Assembly (NCBI GenBank): GCA_018665005.1
Contig: JABJEE010000074.1
Span: 1 to 7,865, forward strand
Length of the DNA stretch: 7,865 bases
Origin: Flavobacteriales bacterium
GTDB taxonomy: Bacteria > Bacteroidota > Bacteroidia > Flavobacteriales_D > Crocinitomicaceae
Direction of reading: 5' to 3'
Shown here: in pieces, positions 1-4,649 of the stretch
Layout: each line of letters starts with the position of its first letter
Numbering within the stretch: the first letter of the stretch is position 1
Position numbers and translations under genes: made by a program
The notes under the pieces: model-generated
Seen by the model: only the letters and a program-made list of their open reading frames with translations
What the model was told of the DNA's origin: nothing
Database searches by the model: none

Positions 1-13
1 CAGAAAGAAATAA

Positions 14-86
14 GCGGGAGTAGCTCAGTTGGTAGAGCGTCAGCCTTCCAAGCTGAATGTCGCGAGTTCGACCCTCGTCTCCCGCT
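14..86 (+). tRNA. tRNA-Gly (anticodon TCC)
   Basis: A full cloverleaf can be drawn. The acceptor stem pairs GCGGGAG (14-20) with CTCCCGC (79-85), and the discriminator is T86. The D arm begins at GCTC 23-26. The anticodon stem pairs TCAGC (40-44) with GCTGA (52-56) around the loop CTTCCAA, putting anticodon TCC at 47-49, which reads GGA/GGG glycine codons. The T arm carries GTTCGAC. No CCA is encoded (the bases after the discriminator are CAC), so the 3' end must be added by tRNA nucleotidyltransferase. It lies 16 nt before tRNA-Thr and upstream of tuf, the usual place for a tRNA cluster in this locus. The window edge hides any further upstream tRNA. Confidence 0.97.
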
Positions 87-102
87 CACTTTCGTTTGAG
101 CT

Positions 103-174
103 GCCGGTGTAGCTCAGGGGTAGAGCGCTTCCTTGGTAAGGAAGAGGTCACGAGTTCAAATCTCGTCATTGGCT
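103..174 (+). tRNA. tRNA-Thr (anticodon GGT)
   Basis: The acceptor stem pairs GCCGGTG (103-109) with CATTGGC (167-173), including two G-T wobbles, and the discriminator is T174. The anticodon stem pairs CTTCC (128-132) with GGAAG (140-144) around the loop TTGGTAA. The anticodon is GGT at 135-137, which reads ACC/ACT threonine codons. The T arm contains GTTCAAATC. CCA is not encoded. The 72 nt from here to tuf contain no promoter I can recognise, so tRNA-Gly, tRNA-Thr and tuf are probably one transcript cut by RNase P and 3' processing enzymes (inference). Confidence 0.97.
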
Positions 175-246
175 CAAGTTTAAAAGAAATTGCGCTTGCG
201 CAGAATTATGAATAAATAAATTATTAATTAAGTAACAAATAGAAAA
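175..246 (+). other. tRNA-Thr to tuf spacer / tuf leader
   Basis: This 72-nt spacer is very AT-rich in its 3' half. It holds a short inverted repeat, TGCG (191-194) with CGCA (199-202) around CTTG, possibly a processing or pausing hairpin but too short to call a terminator. I see no Bacteroidota-type promoter (TTTG plus TAnnTTTG) and no Shine-Dalgarno sequence. The last bases before the tuf ATG are A-rich, the usual form of start region in this phylum. Confidence 0.4.
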
Positions 247-1434
247 ATGGCAAAGGAAAATTTTGATCGTTCCAAACCACACGTGAACATTGGTACAATT
301 GGTCACGTAGATCACGGTAAAACAACTTTGACAGCTGCGATTTCAAGCGTATTGTCAAACCAAGGTCTTGCATCTGCAAGAGATTTTAGTTCAATTGACA
401 ACGCTCCTGAAGAAAAAGAGCGTGGTATTACTATTAACACATCTCATATTGAGTATGAAACAAAAAACCGTCATTACGCTCACGTTGACTGTCCAGGTCA
501 CGCCGATTATGTAAAGAACATGGTTACTGGTGCTGCTCAGATGGATGGTGCTATTCTAGTTGTTGCTGCAACAGATGGCCCAATGCCACAAACTCGTGAG
601 CACATCCTATTAGGAAGACAAGTTGGTGTTCCAAGATTGGTTGTTTTCATGAACAAAGTGGACATGGTTGATGATGAAGAATTATTAGAATTGGTTGAGA
701 TGGAAGTAAGAGAATTGCTTTCTTTCTACCAATATGACGGTGACAACACACCAGTTATTCAAGGTTCAGCACTTGGTGCATTGAACAACGAAGATAAGTG
801 GGTTGCTATAATTAATGAGTTAATGGAAGCGGTTGATACGTTTATCGAACTTCCTCCACGTGATGTTGATAAGCCTTTCTTAATGCCAGTTGAAGATGTA
901 TTTACGATTACAGGTCGTGGTACGGTTGCAACGGGTAGAATCGAAACGGGTGTTTGTAACACAGGAGATCCTGTTGAGATCTTAGGTATGGGTGATGAAA
1001 AATTAACATCAACTGTAACGGGTGTTGAAATGTTCCGTAAGATTCTAGATAGAGGTGAAGCTGGTGATAATGTTGGTATCCTTTTGAGAGGTATTGAGAA
1101 GTCTCAAATCAAAAGAGGTATGGTTATTTGTAAGCCAGGTTCAACTAAACCACATCAAGAGTTTAAAGCTGAAATATATGTTTTGAAGAAAGAAGAAGGT
1201 GGACGTCACACTCCTTTCCATAACAAATACAGACCACAATTTTATTTCCGTACAACTGATGTAACAGGAGAAATCTTTTTAACTGACGGTCGTGAAATGG
1301 TAATGCCTGGAGATAATGTAACAATCAATGTTAAGTTGATCGTTCCTGTAGCCATGGGCCAGGGTCTTCGTTTCGCAATACGTGAAGGTGGAAGAACTGT
1401 TGGAGCTGGACAGGTTACGGAAATCGTTTCGTAA
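247..1434 (+). CDS. tuf: Elongation factor Tu (EF-Tu)
   Basis: EF-Tu is the cytoplasmic translation GTPase that delivers aminoacyl-tRNA to the ribosomal A site. The 395-residue length is normal for Bacteroidota EF-Tu. All GTPase motifs are visible: P-loop GHVDHGKT (19-26), switch I RGITI (59-63), DCPGH (81-85) with the catalytic histidine at 85, NKVD (136-139) and SAL (174-176). Beta-barrel domains 2 and 3 follow from about residue 205 to the end, including the VEDVFTITGRGTVATGRIE block. The ATG is supported by the family-typical N-terminus MAKENFDRSKPHVNIGTIGH. There is no Shine-Dalgarno sequence, only an A-rich stretch upstream. The gene sits between tRNA-Thr and an intrinsic terminator, so it probably ends a tRNA-tuf transcription unit. 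The sequence shows no truncation or missing key residue. A second tuf copy elsewhere in the genome cannot be excluded. Confidence 0.98.
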   Translation: MAKENFDRSKPHVNIGTIGHVDHGKTTLTAAISSVLSNQGLASARDFSSIDNAPEEKERGITINTSHIEYETKNRHYAHVDCPGHADYVKNMVTGAAQMDGAILVVAATDGPMPQTREHILLGRQVGVPRLVVFMNKVDMVDDEELLELVEMEVRELLSFYQYDGDNTPVIQGSALGALNNEDKWVAIINELMEAVDTFIELPPRDVDKPFLMPVEDVFTITGRGTVATGRIETGVCNTGDPVEILGMGDEKLTSTVTGVEMFRKILDRGEAGDNVGILLRGIEKSQIKRGMVICKPGSTKPHQEFKAEIYVLKKEEGGRHTPFHNKYRPQFYFRTTDVTGEIFLTDGREMVMPGDNVTINVKLIVPVAMGQGLRFAIREGGRTVGAGQVTEIVS

Positions 1435-1458
1435 GAAAAAATATAAAGTTTAAAATAA

Positions 1459-1482
1459 GGGGAGCCAGCGGCTCCCCTTTTT
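1459..1482 (+). terminator. Intrinsic terminator after tuf
   Basis: A perfect 8-bp GC-rich stem pairs GGGGAGCC (1459-1466) with GGCTCCCC (1470-1477) around the 3-nt loop AGC. It is followed by five T (1478-1482) and preceded by an A-rich run. It lies 24 nt past the tuf stop. The T-tract ends only 2 nt before the first base of tRNA-Trp, leaving no space for a separate promoter between them. Confidence 0.9.
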
Positions 1483-1484
1483 AA

Positions 1485-1557
1485 ACGGGTGTAGCTCAGC
1501 TGGTAGAGTAGTGGTCTCCAAAACCATTGGTCGTGGGTTCGAATCCTACCGCCCGTG
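1485..1557 (+). tRNA. tRNA-Trp (anticodon CCA)
   Basis: The acceptor stem pairs ACGGGTG (1485-1491) with CGCCCGT (1550-1556), with one T-G wobble, and the discriminator is G1557, as expected for bacterial tRNA-Trp. The anticodon stem pairs GTGGT (1511-1515) with ACCAT (1523-1527) around CTCCAAA, placing anticodon CCA at 1518-1520. The T arm has GGTTCGAATCC. No 3' CCA is encoded (bases CAG follow). It lies between tuf and secE, a position conserved in many bacteria, and 21 nt before secE, so it is probably cotranscribed with secE-nusG. Confidence 0.97.
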
Positions 1558-1578
1558 CAGGATTAAAGAAAGATAGTA

Positions 1579-1791
1579 ATGAAAGTGATAGCATATATAC
1601 AAGATACCTACAATGAACTGGTTCACAACGTAACTTGGCCAACTTGGGAGGAATTACAGAATAACACGGTTCTAGTAGTTGTGGCTTCTATTATATTGTC
1701 ACTTACCATTTTTGTGATGGATAAAGTGTTTGGAAATGATCCAAACTTTTGGTGGAATGGAGTACTTGGATATATTTACAATTTTTTCTAA
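1579..1791 (+). CDS. secE: Preprotein translocase subunit SecE
   Basis: SecE is the small essential subunit of the SecYEG inner-membrane channel, where it clamps SecY. The product is 70 residues, the short single-span form common outside Gammaproteobacteria. An amphipathic N-terminal helix (about 1-18) leads to the family signature VTWPTWEEL (18-26). One hydrophobic segment follows (about 30-47, rich in V, I and L). A short tail ends in aromatic residues (WW at 58-59, YIYNFF at the end). Family members often read TWPTREEL; here tryptophan replaces the arginine. The ATG gives the expected N-terminus. The gene lies 21 nt after tRNA-Trp and 9 nt before nusG. Identification rests on signature, topology and context, and is strong. 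Confidence 0.95.
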   Translation: MKVIAYIQDTYNELVHNVTWPTWEELQNNTVLVVVASIILSLTIFVMDKVFGNDPNFWWNGVLGYIYNFF

Positions 1792-1800
1792 ACGATTGAA

Positions 1801-2355
1801 ATGAGTGAAATTACTAAAAAGTGGTACGTCGTTCGTGCGATAAGTGGAAAGGAAAAAAGAGTAAAAGAATACCTTGAAATCGAAATGGGCCGGATGAAAT
1901 CTTTGGACGAGAATATCGAACAAGTTTTAATTCCAACTGAAAAAATTTTTCAGATCCGTAATGGTAAGAAGGTAAATAAAGAGAGAGCGTATCTTCCTGG
2001 TTACGTTTTAATTGAAGCCGCATTGGTGGGTGAAGTTAAGCACGTAATTAGAAGCATACCCAATGTTATTGGATTTTTAGGTACTGAAAAAGGTGGTGAG
2101 CCTGTACCTATGAGAATGTCAGAAGTCAATCGTATTTTAGGTAAGGTGGACGAGCTGTCAGAAACAGAAGAGGAATTGAAAATTCCGTTTGTGGTGGGTG
2201 AATCCGTTAAAGTTATTGACGGTCCTTTTAATAATTTCACTGGAGTCATTGATGATATCAATGAAGACAAGAAAAAGTTGAAAGTGATGGTTAAGATTTT
2301 CGGTAGAAAAAACCTTCTCGAACTAAGCTATATGCAGGTCGAGAAAGAAAGTTAA
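1801..2355 (+). CDS. nusG: Transcription elongation/antitermination factor NusG
   Basis: NusG binds RNA polymerase across the active cleft, suppresses pausing, and links it to Rho or to the ribosome through S10. The length of 184 residues is normal. The N-terminal NGN domain begins with KKWYVVRAISGKEKRV (6-21) and includes the conserved LPGYVLIEA segment (65-73) and the IPNVIGFLG strand (86-94). A charged linker (about 115-128) joins it to a C-terminal KOW domain (about 131-182) with VGESVKVIDGPFNNFTGVI and a final IFGRKNLLELSYMQVE. The ATG is 9 nt after the secE stop, with no Shine-Dalgarno sequence. It is part of the secE-nusG pair, and its stop leads directly into the structured rplK leader. 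Confidence 0.97.
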   Translation: MSEITKKWYVVRAISGKEKRVKEYLEIEMGRMKSLDENIEQVLIPTEKIFQIRNGKKVNKERAYLPGYVLIEAALVGEVKHVIRSIPNVIGFLGTEKGGEPVPMRMSEVNRILGKVDELSETEEELKIPFVVGESVKVIDGPFNNFTGVIDDINEDKKKLKVMVKIFGRKNLLELSYMQVEKES

Positions 2356-2440
2356 TAATTTGTATTAACCGTAGGAGTGAACTAGATGATTAAAGCTTCC
2401 CATCGCTAACGTTCATGTTTGACTACACAATTTAATATAT
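2356..2440 (+). promoter_or_regulatory. Structured rplK leader, candidate L1 autoregulatory site
   Basis: This is the only long spacer inside the nusG-rplKAJL run and it can fold extensively. TTGT (2360-2363) pairs with ACAA (2427-2430), GTAG (2371-2374) with CTAC (2423-2426), GTGAAC (2377-2382) with GTTCAT (2411-2416, one G-T), and TA plus GATG (2383-2388) with CATC plus TA (2401-2408). An alternative is GGAG (2374-2377) with TTCC (2397-2400). In many bacteria L1 represses the L11-L1 operon by binding an rRNA-like leader of this kind, so this position and fold suggest that role (inference). The element also holds a GGAG motif 8 nt before ATG 2386, which opens a 7-codon frame ending at TAA 2407-2409. 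A weak promoter inside cannot be ruled out. Confidence 0.5.
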
Positions 2441-2887
2441 ATGGCTAAAGAAGTAGCAGGATTGATCAAATTACAGATCAGAGGTGGTGCAGCTAACCCG
2501 GCCCCTCCAGTAGGACCAGCACTTGGTGCGAAAGGAGTAAACATCATGGAGTTTTGCAAGCAATTTAATGCAAGAACCCAGGATAAGCCAGGTAAAGTGG
2601 TACCAGTTGTAATTACAGTATACAGCGACAAGTCGTTTGACTTTGTTTTAAAGACTCCACCAGCAGCAGTGCAAATCATGGAGCAAATTAAAATCAAAAA
2701 AGGTTCTTCCGAACCTAATCGTGTAAAAGTAGGTGCCATCACTTGGGATCAAATTCGAACGATAGCAGAGGATAAACTTCCTGATTTAAATTGCTTTACA
2801 GTTGACTCTGCAATGATGATGGTTGCGGGTACTGCGCGTAGTATGGGAGTGAATGTTAAAGGTAAAAATGGACCAAAATCTAAATAA
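2441..2887 (+). CDS. rplK: 50S ribosomal protein L11
   Basis: L11 forms the GTPase-associated centre on 23S rRNA at the base of the L7/L12 stalk. It is needed for RelA activation and is the thiopeptide target region. The 148-residue length is close to the usual 140-148. The N-terminal domain carries the family hallmark NPAPPVGPALGAKGVNIMEF (19-38), with prolines 22 and 26 of the thiopeptide-binding helix kept. The C-terminal rRNA-binding domain includes the conserved MVAGTARSMGV block near the end, followed by a short basic tail. The ATG gives the canonical MAKEV start. It is preceded by an AT-rich stretch without a Shine-Dalgarno sequence and by the structured leader. rplA follows after 8 nt. 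Confidence 0.97.
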   Translation: MAKEVAGLIKLQIRGGAANPAPPVGPALGAKGVNIMEFCKQFNARTQDKPGKVVPVVITVYSDKSFDFVLKTPPAAVQIMEQIKIKKGSSEPNRVKVGAITWDQIRTIAEDKLPDLNCFTVDSAMMMVAGTARSMGVNVKGKNGPKSK

Positions 2888-2895
2888 TTTACGTT

Positions 2896-3591
2896 ATGAA
2901 AAAAATGACAAAAAATAGAAAAGAGATTTTTGGTAAGCATGATTTATCAAAAGCATATTCACTTGTTGATGCGTGTAACCTAGTTAAGGATATTTCCACG
3001 ACTAAGTTCGATGCGTCCATAGATATGTGTATTCGACTTGGAGTAGATCCAAGAAAAGCAAATCAAATGGTGCGAGGCACAGTTGCTTTACCGCATGGTA
3101 CAGGAAAGGATGTGAAGGTTTTAGTTCTTTGTACTCCAGATAAGGAGGATGAAGCTAAAGAAGCCGGAGCAGATTACTATGGTTTGGATGAATATATTGC
3201 CAAAATTAAGTCTGGATGGACTGATGTTGACGTGATTATTACCATGCCATCTGTAATGGGGAAAGTTGGAGCTCTTGGTAGAATTTTAGGACCAAGAGGT
3301 TTAATGCCAAACCCTAAAACAGGAACAGTTACTATGGAAGTTGGTAAAGCTGTAAATGAGGTTAAAGCCGGAAAGATCGATTTTAAAGTCGATAAATTTG
3401 GTATCATTCATTCATCGGTTGGAAAAGTTAGTTTTGACGGGGATAAAATCCACGAAAATGCGAATGAACTTCTTCAAACGTTGTTGAAAATGAAACCTTC
3501 ATCTGCAAAAGGGACCTATTTTAAAAGTATTTATATTACTTCAACAATGAGTCCTGGAATACAAATTGATGCAAAGTCTGTTAACGCTTAA
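2896..3591 (+). CDS. rplA: 50S ribosomal protein L1
   Basis: L1 binds helices 76-78 of 23S rRNA as the mobile L1 stalk that helps release deacylated tRNA. In many bacteria it also represses its own operon. The 231-residue length is normal. The L1 signature ILGPRGLMPNPKTGTV is at 130-145. Domain I is split around the inserted domain II (roughly residues 70-160), as in the family. Two starts are possible, ATG 2896 and ATG 2905. I chose 2896 because M-K-K-M-T-K-N lines up with the common M-A-K-L-T-K-N start of Bacteroidota L1. Spacing is 8 nt after rplK and 10 nt before rplJ, implying tight cotranscription. No Shine-Dalgarno sequence is seen. Confidence 0.96.
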   Translation: MKKMTKNRKEIFGKHDLSKAYSLVDACNLVKDISTTKFDASIDMCIRLGVDPRKANQMVRGTVALPHGTGKDVKVLVLCTPDKEDEAKEAGADYYGLDEYIAKIKSGWTDVDVIITMPSVMGKVGALGRILGPRGLMPNPKTGTVTMEVGKAVNEVKAGKIDFKVDKFGIIHSSVGKVSFDGDKIHENANELLQTLLKMKPSSAKGTYFKSIYITSTMSPGIQIDAKSVNA

Positions 3592-3601
3592 TACCAAGAA
3601 A

Positions 3602-4126
3602 ATGACAAGAGAAGAAAAATCAAAGTATATAGATGAGTTGACTTCGGATTTATCCGAGTCTAATGTATTCTATTTGACGGACACTGCAGAGCTTACGGTT
3701 GAAGCTGTGAATTCATTGAGAAGAAAATGTTTTCATGCCAACATTCGTATGCGTGTAGTAAAGAATGCACTTTTGGCAAAGGCGATGGATAAAGTAGAAG
3801 GAAAAGAGTTTGGAGCATTGAGAGATGTTCTTAAGGGCGCAACTTCTATTATGTTATCTGAATCATCAAGTGCACCAGCTAAAATGATTAATGATTTCCG
3901 TAAAAAGAATGATAAACCCATTTTAAAAGGAGCATATGTTGAAGAAGCAATATTCATAGGTGACGATCAGTTATCCGCTCTAGAAGCCTTGAAAAGTAAG
4001 GACGAACTTATTGGAGAGATCATTGGTCTGTTACAGAGTCCTGCTAAGAATGTATTGTCTGGATTGAAAGGAGCCGGTGGGAAACTAGCTGGTATCATGA
4101 AAACGCTCGAAGAAAGAGCAGAATAA
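3602..4126 (+). CDS. rplJ: 50S ribosomal protein L10
   Basis: L10 anchors L7/L12 dimers to 23S rRNA next to L11, forming the stalk base. The product is 174 residues. The N-terminal rRNA-binding domain includes a VEAVNSLRRKCFHANIRMRVVKNALLAKA segment (family pattern L-R-x(n)-R-V-x-K-N-x-L). The C-terminal helix that binds L7/L12 dimers is alanine-, leucine- and glutamate-rich, ending in TLEERAE. I chose ATG 3602. An in-frame ATG at 3566 would overlap rplA and add 12 residues absent from the family. It lies 10 nt after rplA and 33 nt before rplL. The short upstream spacer leaves no room for a separate long L10-type leader. Confidence 0.95.
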   Translation: MTREEKSKYIDELTSDLSESNVFYLTDTAELTVEAVNSLRRKCFHANIRMRVVKNALLAKAMDKVEGKEFGALRDVLKGATSIMLSESSSAPAKMINDFRKKNDKPILKGAYVEEAIFIGDDQLSALEALKSKDELIGEIIGLLQSPAKNVLSGLKGAGGKLAGIMKTLEERAE

Positions 4127-4159
4127 TTTATTAATAAATCTATTTAAAATTTAAATAAA

Positions 4160-4540
4160 ATGGCTGATTTAAAGCAAATTGCAGAAACGTTGGTGAACTT
4201 GACAGTTAAAGAAGTAAGTGAGTTAGCAACAATAATGAAAGATGAATATGGTATCGAGCCTGCAGCTGCGGCTGTTGCTGTTGCTGGTGGCGCTGCTGCT
4301 GGTGGCGCTGCTGAAGCTGGAGAAGCACAAACAGAGTTTGATGTAATCTTAAATGCTGGTGGACCAAGTAAATTAGCAGTAGTTAAACTTGTAAAAGAAC
4401 TTACTGGTACTGGTCTTAAAGAGTCTAAAGACATGGTCGATAACGCGCCTACTACTTTGAAAGAAGGTGTGTCTAAAGACGAAGCTGAAGGACTTAAAAA
4501 ATCTCTTGAAGAGGCTGGCGCTGAAGTTGAGGTTAAGTAA
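4160..4540 (+). CDS. rplL: 50S ribosomal protein L7/L12
   Basis: L7/L12 is the multicopy acidic stalk protein that recruits EF-Tu, EF-G, IF2 and release factors and stimulates their GTPase activity. The product is 126 residues, typical length. The N-terminal dimerisation and L10-binding domain is residues 1-33. The Ala/Gly hinge runs from 34 to about 56 and is built from pentads AVAGG, AAAGG and AAEAG (40-54). The C-terminal factor-binding domain (57-126) contains EFDVILNAGG, KLAVVKLVKELTGTGLKESK and the terminal EEAGAEVEVK. The ATG follows a 33-nt, almost pure A/T spacer with no Shine-Dalgarno sequence. It is the last ribosomal protein gene before the hairpin that precedes rpoB. Confidence 0.97.
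   Translation: MADLKQIAETLVNLTVKEVSELATIMKDEYGIEPAAAAVAVAGGAAAGGAAEAGEAQTEFDVILNAGGPSKLAVVKLVKELTGTGLKESKDMVDNAPTTLKEGVSKDEAEGLKKSLEEAGAEVEVK
4277..4319 (+). repeat. 15-bp tandem repeat in the rplL hinge
   Basis: The units are GCTGTTGCTGGTGGC (4277-4291) and GCTGCTGCTGGTGGC (4292-4306), differing by one base. A degenerate partial third unit starts GCTGCTGAAGCTGG at 4307. Each unit is in frame and encodes an Ala/Gly pentad of the L7/L12 flexible hinge. Nucleotide-level identity suggests recent duplication by slippage or selection for GCT/GGT codons. Confidence 0.8.
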
Positions 4541-4556
4541 CCTATTCAAATTATTT

Positions 4557-4598
4557 ACAGGAAAGGCACCGCTAAAAGCGGGTGCCTTGTCCTGTTTT
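4557..4598 (+). terminator. Attenuator-like terminator between rplL and rpoB
   Basis: A long hairpin begins 16 nt after the rplL stop. ACAGGA (4557-4562) pairs with TCCTGT (4590-4595), with G4589 bulged. AAGGCACC (4563-4570) pairs with GGTGCCTT (4581-4588), with G4580 bulged. GC (4571-4572) pairs with GC (4578-4579) around loop TAAAA. The tail is only four T (4595-4598), the first of them used in the stem. Because rpoB follows with no recognisable promoter, partial termination is more likely than full termination. E. coli has an attenuator and an RNase III site at the same place (established knowledge). RNase III-type processing is an alternative role. Confidence 0.75.
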
Positions 4599-4649
4599 AA
4601 ACGGTCTTCTATAGTGGTAGACTCAATCATTAACTAAAAACATAAATCC
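4599..4649 (+). other. rpoB leader after the attenuator
   Basis: This is 51 nt of AT-rich sequence with a weak imperfect inverted repeat, GTCT (4604-4607) with AGAC (4619-4622). I see no Bacteroidota -33/-7 promoter and no Shine-Dalgarno sequence. An in-frame TAA at 4635-4637 limits how far upstream rpoB can begin. Confidence 0.4.

Noticed and set aside
191..202. Inverted repeat TGCG-CTTG-CGCA before tuf as a terminator
   Set aside because: The stem is only 4-5 bp and no T-tract follows; a terminator here would also cut tuf off from any visible promoter.
759..962. Open frame on the minus strand inside tuf
   Set aside because: It is antisense to strongly conserved EF-Tu codons, has no recognisable protein features and no start context. 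It is a shadow of codon bias.
1699..2270. Several minus-strand open frames across secE and nusG
   Set aside because: They overlap each other and the real genes, and their products look like low-complexity reverse translations without family motifs.
2359..2390. Possible Bacteroidota promoter in the rplK leader (TTTG 2359-2362, TAGATGAT 2383-2390)
   Set aside because: The -7 half fits TAnnTTTG poorly and the same bases are better explained by RNA pairing. Kept only as a remote possibility.
2413..3407. Minus-strand frames opposite rplK and rplA
   Set aside because: They lie antisense to fully convincing ribosomal protein genes and show no domain, signal or conserved motif.
3566..3601. In-frame upstream ATG that would extend rplJ by 12 residues
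   Set aside because: It overlaps the rplA end, and the extra residues do not resemble any L10 N-terminus; ATG 3602 gives the family-like MTREEK start.
4144..4434. Minus-strand Ala/Pro-rich frame opposite rplL
   Set aside because: It is the reverse complement of the GCT/GGT repeat in the L7/L12 hinge, which removes stops by composition only.
4373..4630. Minus-strand frame over the rplL end and the attenuator hairpin
   Set aside because: It runs through the terminator stem and rplL coding sequence and has no recognisable features.
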